Source: Sphingopyxis jiangsuensis
GTDB lineage: Bacteria; Pseudomonadota; Alphaproteobacteria; Sphingomonadales; Sphingomonadaceae
Length of the DNA stretch: 64,000 nucleotides
Direction of reading: 5' to 3'
Assembly (NCBI RefSeq): GCF_016734905.1
Contig: NZ_JAERPO010000004.1
Span: forward strand, 56,404-120,403
The notes below the pieces were generated by a model, which did not search any database, had not been told where the DNA came from, and saw nothing but the letters and a program-made list of their open reading frames with translations. Shown piece by piece: positions 41,967-51,712 of this stretch (positions are counted from its first letter, which is position 1; each line of letters begins with the position of its first letter). A program made the position numbers and the translations under genes.

Positions 41967-42950
41967 ATGGGCGCACCTGTAGTCGGGAATGAGCCGCAAG
42001 CGCGCGGTGCGCGTATGCTGCGCACAGCGCTCGGCGGGGCCATTGCCGAATGGCTCGCCGACCCTTCCGTCATCGAAATCATGCTCAACCCCGATGGCCG
42101 TCTCTGGGTCGATCGGCTGGGCGCCGGCATCGACGACAGCGGTCTCATGCTCGCCGCCACCGATGGCGAGCGCATCATCCGCCTCGTCGCACACCATGTC
42201 GGCGCCGCGGTCCATGCGGGCTCGCCGCGCGTCTCTGCCGAGCTGCCCGAGACGGGCGAACGCTTCGAAGGATTGTTGCCGCCGGTCGTCGCCGCGCCGA
42301 CCTTCGCGATCCGGAAGCCCGCCGTCGCCGTGTTCTCGCTTGGCGACTATGTCGATGCTCGCATCATGTCGGACCTCTCTGCGGAGATCCTGCGCTGTGC
42401 GGTGGCCGAGCGGAAGAATATCCTCGTCGCTGGCGGAACCGGCACGGGAAAGACCACGCTCACCAACGCCCTGCTCGCAGAGGTTGCGAAGACGTCCGAT
42501 CGGATTGTGTTGATCGAGGATACGCGCGAGCTCCAATGTGCGGCGCCCAATCTAGTCGCCATGCGGACCAAGGATGGCGTCGCCACACTTGCCGATCTTG
42601 TCTGCTCGTCGCTCAGGCTTCGACCCGACCGCATCCCAATCGGCGAGGTGCGCGGCGCCGAAGCGCTTGAACTTCTGAAAGCATGGGGCACCGGTCATCC
42701 GGGCGGCATCGGGACGATCCATGCCGGGACGGCGCTCGGCGCGCTGCGCCGGATGGAGCAGCTCATCCAGGAAGCGGTGGTCACCGTTCCGCGCGCGCTG
42801 CTTGCCGAGACCATCGATCTCGTCGCCGTTCTGGTGCGCGACGGCACCGGTCGCCGCCTCTCCGAACTCGCCCGCGTCGATGGCCTCGATCCGGTGACAG
42901 GCCAGTTCCGCATCACCCCGCTCATCACCCCCGCAGGAGAAACAAGATGA
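41967..42950 (+). CDS. trbB: TrbB conjugal-transfer ATPase (VirB11 family)
   Basis: A 327-residue traffic ATPase that powers pilus assembly and substrate transfer. The N-terminal domain ([16 protein letters not shown]) is followed by Walker [10 protein letters not shown] (from residue 156), the Asp box LIEDTRELQ, Walker B-like [12 protein letters not shown] and the His box [13 protein letters not shown]. All expected motifs are complete. Its stop overlaps the trbC start (ATGA). It begins the uninterrupted trb run. Confidence 0.95.
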   Translation: MGAPVVGNEPQARGARMLRTALGGAIAEWLADPSVIEIMLNPDGRLWVDRLGAGIDDSGLMLAATDGERIIRLVAHHVGAAVHAGSPRVSAELPETGERFEGLLPPVVAAPTFAIRKPAVAVFSLGDYVDARIMSDLSAEILRCAVAERKNILVAGGTGTGKTTLTNALLAEVAKTSDRIVLIEDTRELQCAAPNLVAMRTKDGVATLADLVCSSLRLRPDRIPIGEVRGAEALELLKAWGTGHPGGIGTIHAGTALGALRRMEQLIQEAVVTVPRALLAETIDLVAVLVRDGTGRRLSELARVDGLDPVTGQFRITPLITPAGETR

Positions 42951-43279
42951 TCCATGCCATCCGGCATGGCGCCCGCCGCGCCATGCTCGCCTCGACCGCC
43001 GCGTTCGTCGCGCTCGCCGTTGCCGTGCCGGCGCAGGCCGGGGGTTCGTCGATGCCGTGGGAAGCCCCGCTGCAATCGATCCTCGAGAGCATCGAGGGAC
43101 CGGTCGCAAAGATCGTCGCAGTGATCATCATCATCGTGACCGGGCTCAGCCTTGCGTTCGGCGATACCTCGGGCGGCTTCCGCCGCCTCGTCCAGATTGT
43201 GTTCGGACTATCGATCGCCTTCGCCGCGTCGAGCTTCTTCCTCTCCTTCTTCTCGTTCAGCGGCGGAGCGCTGGTGTGA
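42947..43279 (+). CDS. trbC: TrbC pilin precursor (VirB2 family)
   Basis: A 110-residue membrane protein. A signal peptide (LASTAAFVALAVAVPAQA) is followed by a mature part with two hydrophobic helices (IVAVIIIIVTGLSLAFG and LVQIVFGLSIAFAASSF). In RP4 the homologous product is trimmed and made circular by the TraF peptidase, which is encoded here at 33.4 kb. It overlaps trbB and trbD at both ends. Confidence 0.92.
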   Translation: MIHAIRHGARRAMLASTAAFVALAVAVPAQAGGSSMPWEAPLQSILESIEGPVAKIVAVIIIIVTGLSLAFGDTSGGFRRLVQIVFGLSIAFAASSFFLSFFSFSGGALV

Positions 43280-43548
43280 TGGATGGGCAAGGAGAGGTGC
43301 AGGGCTTCTTCGCGCCGGTCCACCGGGCGCTCGCCGAGCCCATCCTGCTCGGCGGCGCGCCGCGCAGTCTTGCGATCGTGAATGGCACGCTCGCGGGCGC
43401 GATCGGGCTTGGTCTTCGCCTCTGGGTGGCGGGTCTCGTCCTCTGGGCGATCGGCCACGCGCTCTCGGTTTGGGCGGCGCGCCGCGATCCGCTCTTCGTC
43501 GACGTCGCCCGGCGTCATCTCAAATATCCCGTCTGGATGCGGCCATGA
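43279..43548 (+). CDS. trbD: TrbD (VirB3 family)
   Basis: An 89-residue inner-membrane protein. FFAPVHRALAEPILLGGAP is the VirB3/TrbD start, with one or two hydrophobic helices (LAGAIGLGLRLWVAGLVLWA) and the end FVDVARRHLKYPVWMRP. It helps the VirB4-type ATPase TrbE work at the membrane. The start overlaps the trbC stop (TGATG) and its own stop overlaps the trbE start. Confidence 0.92.
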   Translation: MDGQGEVQGFFAPVHRALAEPILLGGAPRSLAIVNGTLAGAIGLGLRLWVAGLVLWAIGHALSVWAARRDPLFVDVARRHLKYPVWMRP

Positions 43549-45986
43549 TCAATCTCGCCGAATATCGTTCGAAATCCGCCTGCCTCGCCGACTTCCTCCC
43601 TTGGGTCGCGCTGGTGGGCGAGGGCGTGGTGCTCAACAAGGACGGATCGCTGCAGCGCACGGCGCGCTTCCGCGGTCCCGATCTCGACAGCGCCACGCCC
43701 GCCGAACTCGTCGCCGTCACGGCGCGACTGAACAACGCGCTGCGGCGCCTCGGCTCGGGCTGGGCGGTCTTCGTCGAGGCACAGCGCCTGCCTGCGGCCG
43801 ATTATCCGCAATCGCAGTTTCCGGATCCCGCATCGGCGCTCGTCGATATGGAGCGCCGCGAGCAGTTCCGGGAGGAGGGGGCGCATTTCGAGAGTCGCTA
43901 TTATCTGACCCTCCTGTGGATGCCGCCCGCCGAGGACGCCTCGCGTGCGGAAGGCTGGCTCTATGAGGGCATAGCGCGCTCGGGAGTCGATCCGCGCGAG
44001 CATGTCGCGGCCTTTGCCGACCGCACCAACCGCGTGCTCCATCTCGTCGAGGGTTTCATGCCCGAGGCCGACTGGCTGGATGACGGCGAGACGCTGACTT
44101 ACCTCCACTCGACCGTCTCGACCAAGCGGCAGCGCGTGCGCGTGCCCGAGACACCCGTCTATCTCGACGCGCTGCTTACCGATCAGCCGCTCGTCGGGGG
44201 CCTCGAGCCGCGGCTTGGCAGCTCGCATCTTCGCACGCTGACAATCACCGGCTTTCCGTCGTCGACCTGGCCGGGATTACTCGACGAGCTCAATCGGCTC
44301 GCCTTCGCCTATCGCTGGTCGACCCGCGCGATCATGCTCGACAAGACCGACGCGACCAAGCTGCTCACGAAAATCAGGCGGCAATGGTTCGCGAAGCGCA
44401 AGTCGATCGCGGCGATCCTGAAGGAGGTGATGACCAACGAGCAGTCGGTGCTCATGGACAGCGACGCCTCGAACAAGGCCGCCGATGCCGACATGGCATT
44501 GCAGGAACTGGGCGCCGATCATGCGGGCATCGCCTATGTCACCGCCACGGTGACCGTATGGGATACCGATCCCGCGCTCGCGGCCGAGAAGCTACGCCTC
44601 GTCGAGAAGGTGATCCAGGGCCGCGACTTCACCTGCGCGATCGAAGGCATGAACGCCATCGAGGCCTGGCTCGGGAGCCTGCCCGGCCATGTCTATGCCA
44701 ATGTCCGCCAGCCGCCGATTTCGACACTCAATCTCGCCCACATGATCCCCCTCTCCGCCGTGTGGGCCGGGGCGGAACGGGACGAGCATTTCGGTGATGC
44801 CCCCTTGCTGTACGGCAAGACCGAAGGCTCGACCCCGTTCCGCCTTTCGCTTCACGTCGGCGACGTCGGTCACACGCTCGTCGTCGGGCCAACCGGCGCT
44901 GGCAAGTCGGTTCTGCTCGCCACCATGGCGATGCAATTTCGCCGCTATCCCGGCGCGCAGATTTTCGCCTTCGACTTCGGCGGCTCGCTCCGCGCCGCGG
45001 CGCTCGCAATGGGCGGGGACTGGCAGGATCTTGGCGGCGCACTGCACGACGGTGAGGGCGGGGTGGCGCTGCAGCCGCTCGCGCGGATCGATGAGGCGGC
45101 CGAGCGGAGCTGGGCGGCCGAATGGCTCGCGGCGATGCTCGCGGGCGAAGGCGTCGATATGGACCCGGCGGCGAAGGAGCATCTCTGGTCGGCGCTGACA
45201 TCGCTCGCAACCGCGCCCGCGTCCGAACGGACGCTGACCGGGCTCGCGGTCCTGCTCCAGTCGATCGAACTCAAGCAGGCGCTCGCGCCCTATCTTGTCG
45301 GCGGTCCCTGGGGCCGGCTGCTCGATGCCGACGAGGAGAAGCTCGGCGGGGCGTTGGTGCAGGTCTTCGAGACCGAGGGCCTGGTTGGCGCGGCGTCGGC
45401 GGGCGCTGTGCTCTCCTATCTCTTCCACCGCATCGCTGGGCGCCTCGACGGCTCACCGACGCTCATCATCATCGACGAGGGCTGGCTCGTTCTCGATAGC
45501 CCCGCCTTCGCCGCGCAGCTTCGTGAATGGCTCAAAACGCTCAGAAAAAAGAACGCGAGCGTGGTCTTCGCGACCCAAAGCCTCGCCGATATCGAGACGT
45601 CGAGCATCGCGCCCGCGATCATCGAGAGCTGCCCGACCCGCATATTCCTGCCGAACGAGCGCGCACTCGAGCCGCAGATCGCGCGCATATACGAGCGGTT
45701 CGGGCTCAACGACCGGCAGGTCGAGATATTGAGCCGGGCGACGCCGAAGCGTGACTACTATTGCCAGTCGCGCCGCGGCAACCGTCTCTTCGACCTCGGG
45801 CTCGGCGACATCGCTCTCGCCTTCACGGCCGCCTCCTCGAAGACCGACCAGACCCGCATCGGCGAACTGTTCGCCGCGCACGGCCGCGCGGGTTTCGCGG
45901 CCGCCTGGCTCTCTCACCGCAAGCTCGAATGGGCGACCGAGCTGCTGCCCTCCACCGTCGCCCCCAACCAGGAGTCCCCCCAATGA
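43545..45986 (+). CDS. trbE: TrbE conjugal-transfer ATPase (VirB4 family)
   Basis: An 813-residue cytoplasmic ATPase of the mating channel. The start MINLAEYRSKSACLADFLPW is typical; Walker A GPTGAGKSVLL lies near residue 448 and Walker B LIIIDEGWLVLD near 640, followed by FATQSLADIETSSIAPAI and QVEILSRATPKRDYYCQS. The length and motif order fit full-length relatives. Overlaps of four bases join it to trbD and trbJ. An opposite-strand frame and another plus-strand frame in this gene are shadows. Confidence 0.95.
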   Translation: MINLAEYRSKSACLADFLPWVALVGEGVVLNKDGSLQRTARFRGPDLDSATPAELVAVTARLNNALRRLGSGWAVFVEAQRLPAADYPQSQFPDPASALVDMERREQFREEGAHFESRYYLTLLWMPPAEDASRAEGWLYEGIARSGVDPREHVAAFADRTNRVLHLVEGFMPEADWLDDGETLTYLHSTVSTKRQRVRVPETPVYLDALLTDQPLVGGLEPRLGSSHLRTLTITGFPSSTWPGLLDELNRLAFAYRWSTRAIMLDKTDATKLLTKIRRQWFAKRKSIAAILKEVMTNEQSVLMDSDASNKAADADMALQELGADHAGIAYVTATVTVWDTDPALAAEKLRLVEKVIQGRDFTCAIEGMNAIEAWLGSLPGHVYANVRQPPISTLNLAHMIPLSAVWAGAERDEHFGDAPLLYGKTEGSTPFRLSLHVGDVGHTLVVGPTGAGKSVLLATMAMQFRRYPGAQIFAFDFGGSLRAAALAMGGDWQDLGGALHDGEGGVALQPLARIDEAAERSWAAEWLAAMLAGEGVDMDPAAKEHLWSALTSLATAPASERTLTGLAVLLQSIELKQALAPYLVGGPWGRLLDADEEKLGGALVQVFETEGLVGAASAGAVLSYLFHRIAGRLDGSPTLIIIDEGWLVLDSPAFAAQLREWLKTLRKKNASVVFATQSLADIETSSIAPAIIESCPTRIFLPNERALEPQIARIYERFGLNDRQVEILSRATPKRDYYCQSRRGNRLFDLGLGDIALAFTAASSKTDQTRIGELFAAHGRAGFAAAWLSHRKLEWATELLPSTVAPNQESPQ

Positions 45987-46693
45987 AGAAATATTTTGCC
46001 CGCGCTCTCGCTGCCGCGCTGCTGGTTAGCGCTGCGGGCCCGATGGTCGCGGCGCCGGCAACCGCGCAGCTCGGCGGCATCGTCCACGATCCGCGCAACT
46101 ATTCGCAGAATATCCTGACCGCGGCGCGCACGCTCGAGCAGATCAACAACCAGATCAAACAGCTCCAGAATCAGGCGACGTCGCTTCTCAACGAGGCGCG
46201 CAACCTGCAAAGCCTGCCGGTCTCGACGCTCGGCGAGCTGCAGGCGCAGATCGATCAGACCCGCCAGCTCTTAAGCCAGGCCGAGGGCATCGCCTATGAC
46301 GTGACCGATATCCGCAAGGGGTTCGAACAGCGCTACAAGGGTACCGCATTTTCGGGATCTGCGGCGGCGATGGTCGCCAATGCCGAAGCGCGCTGGAAGG
46401 GCAGCGTCGCCGCCTTCGAGGACGCGATGAAGGTGCAGGCCGGCATCGTCTCGAACATGGGCGGCACCCGCACCTCGATCTCGACCATCGTCGGCGCGAG
46501 CCAGGGCGCGACCGGCGCGCTGCAGGCGGCGCAGGCGGGGAACCAGCTGCTCGCGATCCAGTCGCAGCAGATCGCCGACCTTGCCGCCGTCATGACTGCG
46601 CAGGGCCGCGCCGAGATGCTCGATGCCGCGCGCGCCGCCGCCGCCGAGGCCGAAGGCCGCGAACGCTTCCGCCGTTTCCGCAGGGGCAATTGA
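45983..46693 (+). CDS. trbJ: TrbJ (VirB5-like)
   Basis: A 236-residue periplasmic protein. The signal peptide ends ATAQ, then IVHDPRNYSQNILTAARTLE and QINNQIKQLQNQATSLLNEA form the long amphipathic helices of the TrbJ/VirB5 family, which cap the pilus and touch the recipient. The tail is basic (GRERFRRFRRGN). The start overlaps the trbE stop. Confidence 0.93.
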   Translation: MKKYFARALAAALLVSAAGPMVAAPATAQLGGIVHDPRNYSQNILTAARTLEQINNQIKQLQNQATSLLNEARNLQSLPVSTLGELQAQIDQTRQLLSQAEGIAYDVTDIRKGFEQRYKGTAFSGSAAAMVANAEARWKGSVAAFEDAMKVQAGIVSNMGGTRTSISTIVGASQGATGALQAAQAGNQLLAIQSQQIADLAAVMTAQGRAEMLDAARAAAAEAEGRERFRRFRRGN

Positions 46694-46694
46694 G

Positions 46695-46946
46695 ATGGGC
46701 CGGGCGGGCGGTTTGGTGATGGCGGCAATCGTCCTGGGCCTTGCGCTGACCCTTGCCCTCATCGCTGCGCTCGATCCGCCCGCGCCCCGTGCGTCCGCTC
46801 CCCAGATCTCCGGAGCGGACGCACCCCCTGATTATGGCGACACGCTGCGTCGCTGCCGAACGGCGACCGAACCCGATCCCGAGTGCGCGGCGGCATGGGA
46901 AGCCAAACGGCGTCACTTCTTCCGTTCTGGAAAGTCCGATCAATGA
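46695..46946 (+). CDS. trbK: TrbK-like putative entry exclusion protein
   Basis: An 83-residue protein with one N-terminal membrane helix (GLVMAAIVLGLALTLALIAA) and a short outer part ending in CRTATEPDPECAAAWEAKRR. This helix plus two-cysteine layout and its place between trbJ and trbL identify the TrbK-alt type, thought to block uptake of the same element by cells that already have it. The start follows the trbJ stop after one base and the stop overlaps the trbL start. Confidence 0.85.
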   Translation: MGRAGGLVMAAIVLGLALTLALIAALDPPAPRASAPQISGADAPPDYGDTLRRCRTATEPDPECAAAWEAKRRHFFRSGKSDQ

Positions 46947-48226
46947 ACGACACTGGCGTCATCGACAGTTTCCTCATCGTCTTCTCGACCTATATCGACA
47001 GCGGCTTCGGACTGCTCGGAGGCGAGGTCGGCTTCCTGTCCTCGACCCTGATCGTGATCGACGTGACGATCGCGGCGCTCTTCTGGGCCTGGGGCACCGA
47101 CGAGGATGTGCTGCAGCGGCTTATCAAGAAGACGCTCTACATTGGCGTCTTCGCCTTCATCATCGGCAACTTTCAGGCGCTTTCGATCATCCTGCTCGAA
47201 AGCTTCGCAGGCCTCGGTCTGAAGGCGAGCGGCGGCGCGATGGCCATCGGCGATTTCATGCGGCCCGGTATGGTCGCGGCGACCGGCCTCGACGCGGCGG
47301 AACCCCTGCTCGACGCGACAGCTGATCTCGTCGGCCCGGTCGGCCTCTTCACAAACTTCGTCCAGATCATGATCCTGCTGATCGCCTGGGTGATCGTCGT
47401 GCTCGCTTTCTTCATCCTCGCGGTGCAAATTTTCGTGACGATCCTCGAATTCAAGCTCGTGACGCTCGCGGGCTTCGTCCTGCTGCCCTTCGCCTTCTTC
47501 GGCCGCACCGCCTTCATGGCCGAGCGCGTGCTCGGTCATGTCATCTCCTCGGGCATCAAGCTGCTCGTGCTCGCGGTGATTACCGGCATCGGCGTCACCC
47601 TGTTTGAACGCTTCATGGAAGCCGGGCTCGGCGCCGAGCCCGACATTCGCGAAGTCATGGCAATCGCGCTCGGCGCGCTCACTTTGCTCGGTCTTGGCAT
47701 CTTCGGTCCGAGCGTCGCCAACGGCATCGTTGCTGGTGGCCCCCAGCTCGGAGCGGGTGCCGCAGCTGGCACTGCTCTGGCAGCCGGCGCGACGATCGCC
47801 GCCGGCGCCGCCGGTGCGACGCTTGCGACCGGTGCCGCCGCATCGATGGCCGGGAAGGGAGCGGCAGGCGCCTCGCGCGCTGCCGGTTCGGCCTCCGCTT
47901 CTTACGCCCGCGGCGCGGCCGGGAAATCCGGCATGCGGGCCTTCGGCGCAGGCATGGCGAGTGTCGCGCGCGACGCTGCCAGCGGAGCCGGATCGCCGCT
48001 GCGGCGGGCCGCGAACCGCCTCCGCCAGAATTTTGCCCAAGGGCAGGCGGGCACGCCGGTGCGTGCTCCGGCCGCTGGCGGCAGCGCCTCCGAACCTCCG
48101 ACCTGGGCAGCCGCCATGAAGCGCCGCCAGGCGATCGCCTCGGGCGCGACCATCGGCGCGCAGACGCTGAAGGCCGGCGACAGCCACGGCACCGGCGCAT
48201 CCCCCGACATCAGCCAGAAGGATTGA
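46943..48226 (+). CDS. trbL: TrbL (VirB6 family) channel protein
   Basis: A 427-residue polytopic inner-membrane protein. FLIVFSTYIDSGFGLLGGEV is the family start; five to six hydrophobic helices follow in residues 30-270 (TLIVIDVTIAALFWAWG, IMILLIAWVIVVLAFFILAV). The last 150 residues are rich in Ala, Gly and Ser and probably disordered. It forms the channel core with TrbD and TrbE. The start overlaps the trbK stop. Confidence 0.94.
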   Translation: MNDTGVIDSFLIVFSTYIDSGFGLLGGEVGFLSSTLIVIDVTIAALFWAWGTDEDVLQRLIKKTLYIGVFAFIIGNFQALSIILLESFAGLGLKASGGAMAIGDFMRPGMVAATGLDAAEPLLDATADLVGPVGLFTNFVQIMILLIAWVIVVLAFFILAVQIFVTILEFKLVTLAGFVLLPFAFFGRTAFMAERVLGHVISSGIKLLVLAVITGIGVTLFERFMEAGLGAEPDIREVMAIALGALTLLGLGIFGPSVANGIVAGGPQLGAGAAAGTALAAGATIAAGAAGATLATGAAASMAGKGAAGASRAAGSASASYARGAAGKSGMRAFGAGMASVARDAASGAGSPLRRAANRLRQNFAQGQAGTPVRAPAAGGSASEPPTWAAAMKRRQAIASGATIGAQTLKAGDSHGTGASPDISQKD

Positions 48227-48230
48227 ACCC

Positions 48231-48914
48231 ATGTTCCGACGACCGACGACCCATTATGGCAAATCGCCCAAACCGGTGACGCCCTATCAGCGCGCCGCAC
48301 AGGTCTGGGACGATCGCATCGGCTCGGCGCGCGTCCAGGCGAAGAACTGGCGGCTCGCCTTCTTCGGATGCCTCGCGCTCTCGGGCGGGCTCGCCTCGGC
48401 GCTCGTCTGGCAGTCGCTGCGCGGCACCATCACGCCCTGGGTGGTTGAGGTCGACAAGCTCGGCGAGGCGAGGGCGGTCGCGCCTGCTGATAGCAATTAT
48501 ACGCCGACCGATCCGCAGATCGCGTTTCATCTGGCGCGTTTCGTCGAGCATATTCGCTCGATTCCGGCGGATCCGGTCGTGCTGCGTGCCAACTGGCTCA
48601 GCGCCTACGACTTTGCCGCGACATCGGGAGCGCAGGCGCTCAACGATTATGCCCGCAACAATGACCCCTTTGCAGAGGTCGGAAAGCGGCAGGTTGCGGT
48701 CGATGTGTCGAGCGTGATCCGGGCGTCGAAGGACAGCTTCCGCATCGCCTGGACCGAGCGCCGCTATCAGGACGGCAGTCTCATCGAAACCTCGCGCTGG
48801 TCGGCGATCGTGACAATCACGATCCAGCCGCCGCGCACCCCCGAAGCCCTGCAAAAAAACCCGATCGGCCTTCGGGTGACGGCGATCAATCTTTCGAAGG
48901 AGCTCAGCCAATGA
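48231..48914 (+). CDS. trbF: TrbF (VirB8 family)
   Basis: A 227-residue assembly factor. A short cytoplasmic part with TPYQRAAQVWDDRIGSARVQ precedes one membrane helix (LAFFGCLALSGGLASALVW) and a periplasmic VirB8-type domain (TPWVVEVDKLGEARAVAPAD, then WTERRYQ and NPIGLRVTAINLSKEL). It links the inner and outer membrane parts of the channel. Its stop overlaps the trbG start. Confidence 0.94.
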   Translation: MFRRPTTHYGKSPKPVTPYQRAAQVWDDRIGSARVQAKNWRLAFFGCLALSGGLASALVWQSLRGTITPWVVEVDKLGEARAVAPADSNYTPTDPQIAFHLARFVEHIRSIPADPVVLRANWLSAYDFAATSGAQALNDYARNNDPFAEVGKRQVAVDVSSVIRASKDSFRIAWTERRYQDGSLIETSRWSAIVTITIQPPRTPEALQKNPIGLRVTAINLSKELSQ

Positions 48915-49747
48915 TGAGAATTTCCCTGCTTGCCGGCGCGCTTTTGTTGGCCGTGCCGGCCCATGCCGTGCCGGGCGATCCGCGCACCCAGGTCGGCCGC
49001 GCCAATGACGCGGCGCGGGTGCAGCCCGAGCGTTCGACGTTCCTCGGGGCGATCCAGCAATATGCCTGGGCCGAGGGGGCGCTGTTCCAGGTCTACACGG
49101 CTCCGGGCCAGGTCACCGATATCGCCTTGCAGGAAGGCGAGGAACTGGTCGGCCCCGGACCGGTCGCAGCGGGCGATACGGTGCGATGGATCATCGGCGA
49201 CACGCTGAGCGGTGCGGGAGCCTCGCGGCGGGTTCATATATTGGTGAAGCCGACGCGGCCCGACATCATGACCAATCTCGTCATCAATACCAGCCGCAGG
49301 ACCTATCACATCGAACTGCGCGCGACGCCCTCGACCTATATGGCCGCGGTCTCGTGGCGCTATCCGCAGGACGAGCTGATTGCGCTTCGCGCGGCCGAAG
49401 CCGAGCGCGTGAGTGCGGCGCCCGTCGCCGGCGGGATCGACCTGCCGTCGCTCAACTTCGCTTACCGCATCAGCGGTGACAAGGTGGACTGGCGCCCGGT
49501 CCGCGCGTTCGACGATGGCCGCCAGCTCTTCGTGGAGTTCAGTCCTTCGGTCGCGACGGGCGAAATGCCGCCGCTGTTTGCGGTCGGCCGGAAAGGGGCG
49601 GCCGAGCTGCTGAACTACCGGGTCGATGGCCGCTTCATGATCGTCGACCGACTGTTCGAACGCGGCGAGCTACGGCTCGGGGCCGGCAAGGCCGCGAAGA
49701 AGGTTCGCATCTCGCGCGACACGCCGGCCGAGCGAGGCCGCCCGTGA
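48911..49747 (+). CDS. trbG: TrbG (VirB9 family)
   Basis: A 278-residue periplasmic/outer-membrane core component. The signal peptide (LLAGALLLAVPAHA) is followed by the VirB9 domain: ERSTFLGAIQQYAWAEGALF, VTDIALQEGEELVGPGPVAA, TNLVINTSRRTYHIELRATP and FRLGAGKAAKKVRI-like end. It pairs with TrbI to build the outer ring. Four-base overlaps join it to trbF and trbI. Confidence 0.95.
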   Translation: MMRISLLAGALLLAVPAHAVPGDPRTQVGRANDAARVQPERSTFLGAIQQYAWAEGALFQVYTAPGQVTDIALQEGEELVGPGPVAAGDTVRWIIGDTLSGAGASRRVHILVKPTRPDIMTNLVINTSRRTYHIELRATPSTYMAAVSWRYPQDELIALRAAEAERVSAAPVAGGIDLPSLNFAYRISGDKVDWRPVRAFDDGRQLFVEFSPSVATGEMPPLFAVGRKGAAELLNYRVDGRFMIVDRLFERGELRLGAGKAAKKVRISRDTPAERGRP

Positions 49748-50985
49748 GCCGGCCCGAGGACATGCCGGGGGTTGGGCGCGATGACGGGGAGGCCAGCGCG
49801 GCAGCTTCCGAAGCGGAGGCGGCCGCGATCGCGCCTCCCAGTCCCGACGGCTTTCGTCTCGAGGACGAGCTGCCACGCGTGATGCGCCTGTCGCGAAAAA
49901 CTCTCGCCGTCCTGGGCGGGGTCGCGGGGATCGCGATTGGCGGCGCCTTGCTCTGGGCGCTGCGGCCTGTCGATCCCAAAGCCGCACAGGAACTTTACGA
50001 AGTCGCGTCAACGAACCGCTCCGAGAATGTTACCGGCGCCCCAGCCGATTACGGCGCGGTCCCGAAACTTGGTCCGCCGCTGCCGGGCGATCTTGGTCGG
50101 CCGATCGTGTCGGCGCAGAAGGCAGGTGAATCGATGCCCGTGCCAGGGATGGGATCGCCGTCCGCCGGTCCGGCGCAAACGGCCCGCGAACAGACAAGGC
50201 TGCGCGCTCTCCAGGAGCGCGAAGCCGCCGAAGGCAGCCGGCTCTTCCTCGGGGGAGCCAACGGAGCCGTGTCCGGGACGGGCCTGGCCGAGTCCTTGCC
50301 TTCGGAGACTCAGCCTGGAAGCGGACCGAAGAGTCTGGCAGCTGGCCGGCAGGCCTTTCTCGCAGGTGGACCGCGCCGCGCGATAGAAAGCGCTGAGCGA
50401 ATCGTCGCGCCGAGTTCGGCCACGATCATCCAGGCGGGCACAGTCATTCCTGCGGCACTCATTACCGGTATCCGGTCGGACCTCCCGGGCCAGATTACGG
50501 CGCAAGTGACGCAGAATATCTACGACAGCCCAACCGGACGCTTGCTGCTGATCCCGCAAGGCGCCCGATTGATCGGCGAATATGACAGCGAGGTCGCGGC
50601 GGGCCAGCGCCGGGTCCTTCTCGCTTGGGATCGGCTCATCTTGCCCGGAGGGCGCTCTATTCGCCTTGACCGCCAGCCGGGTGCCGATGCGGCCGGCTTT
50701 GCAGGACTCGAGGATCGCGTGAACAATCATTGGGGGCGCATGCTGCGCGCCGCTTTGGTTTCGTCGCTGCTCGGTGTCGGTACCGAGTTGGCCGCAGGCG
50801 GCGAGGACGATCTTGTCCGGGCGCTTCGGTCGGGCTTGCAGGGCAGCACGAACGAGGCCGGACGCCGAGTTGTGGAGCGCGAGCTTTCCATAGCGCCTAC
50901 CATCACCATTCGGCCCGGCTTTGCCTTTCGGGTGCTTGTGACGCGCGACCTTATACTCGATCAGACAGGAGGAGACGCGAAATGA
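49744..50985 (+). CDS. trbI: TrbI (VirB10 family)
   Basis: A 413-residue protein spanning the envelope. One N-terminal membrane helix (LAVLGGVAGIAIGGALLWAL), a proline-rich linker, and the VirB10 domain: GTVIPAALITGIRSDLPGQI, AQVTQNIYDSPTGRLLLIPQ, GARLIGEYDSEVAAGQRRVL and TIRPGFAFRVLVTRDLIL. It senses ATPase energy and gates the outer pore. Its stop overlaps the DUF2274 start. Confidence 0.95.
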   Translation: MSRPEDMPGVGRDDGEASAAASEAEAAAIAPPSPDGFRLEDELPRVMRLSRKTLAVLGGVAGIAIGGALLWALRPVDPKAAQELYEVASTNRSENVTGAPADYGAVPKLGPPLPGDLGRPIVSAQKAGESMPVPGMGSPSAGPAQTAREQTRLRALQEREAAEGSRLFLGGANGAVSGTGLAESLPSETQPGSGPKSLAAGRQAFLAGGPRRAIESAERIVAPSSATIIQAGTVIPAALITGIRSDLPGQITAQVTQNIYDSPTGRLLLIPQGARLIGEYDSEVAAGQRRVLLAWDRLILPGGRSIRLDRQPGADAAGFAGLEDRVNNHWGRMLRAALVSSLLGVGTELAAGGEDDLVRALRSGLQGSTNEAGRRVVERELSIAPTITIRPGFAFRVLVTRDLILDQTGGDAK

Positions 50986-51206
50986 GCAAGCTCAGGCTCG
51001 GACCGGTCGTGGAGGAAAAGCCGGTCAAGCTGACAATCGAGCTGCCGGGTGCACTTATCCGCGATCTCGCCGACTATGCTAAGGTACACGCCAAACTGAC
51101 CGGACTGGCGACGCCGCTGCCCCCCGAGCGGCTGATTGGCCCGATGATAGAGCGGTTCATTGCTGGCGATCGAGAGTTCGGCAAGCAGCGGCGGCGGGAG
51201 CCGTAG
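50982..51206 (+). CDS. DUF2274 domain-containing protein
   Basis: A 74-residue protein (MSKLRLGPVVEEKPVKLTIE, then DLADYAKVHAKLTGLATPLP and RLIGPMIERFIAGDREF). DUF2274 genes follow trbI in many alphaproteobacterial elements; the short helix arrangement is compatible with a ribbon-helix-helix DNA-binding protein, but the role is unknown. The start overlaps the trbI stop. Confidence 0.9.
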   Translation: MSKLRLGPVVEEKPVKLTIELPGALIRDLADYAKVHAKLTGLATPLPPERLIGPMIERFIAGDREFGKQRRREP

Positions 51207-51455
51207 ATGCTCGGCGATCGCGCTGCGAACGGTGCGGAGCGTACTTGCCCGTCACCGACGCCGAGCGAGCGCTTCATCACGGTCGAGGATTTTGCTCGCA
51301 TCGCCCGGCTCTCGCGACGGACGATCGACCGCTATCGGCGCGACCGTCCTGTCGGCTTCCCCAAGGAGTATGACTTAAGCCGGGGCCGGGTGCCGCGACC
51401 GCGGTTCAAGCTGGCAGAGGTCCTTGCGTGGATGGAGACGCGGGCGCTCTGGTAG
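51207..51455 (+). CDS. Small helix-turn-helix protein (AlpA-like)
   Basis: An 82-residue protein with a MerR-like winged helix: FITVEDFARIARLSRRTIDR, YRRDRPVGFPKEYDLSRGRV and PRFKLAEVLAWMETRAL. It begins directly after the DUF2274 stop codon. AlpA-type proteins can act as excision factors or repressors. It is the last gene of the conjugation block; the gene after it has a different character. Confidence 0.82.
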   Translation: MLGDRAANGAERTCPSPTPSERFITVEDFARIARLSRRTIDRYRRDRPVGFPKEYDLSRGRVPRPRFKLAEVLAWMETRALW

Positions 51456-51712
51456 GCGCGACGATTGAGGTGAAATGATCGCGTAAGGCAATTTGTCGAC
51501 GAACGGCGAGCCGCGGATTTCTGAGCTTCTCGTGTCTGTGTGTTCGTCCGGCACGCGAGTACATTATCCGCGTAGAGACTTGGGGCTGCCGCAATCGCGG
51601 AGAATCCCGTGAACGGAATCTGTAGATGGGCGTCTCCTATCCTTCGTCGCTAGGTGACAACGGTCTGCGGACTGCGTAAACGGCGCGTCTGAATGTCGAT
51701 TGCGGAGGGGCG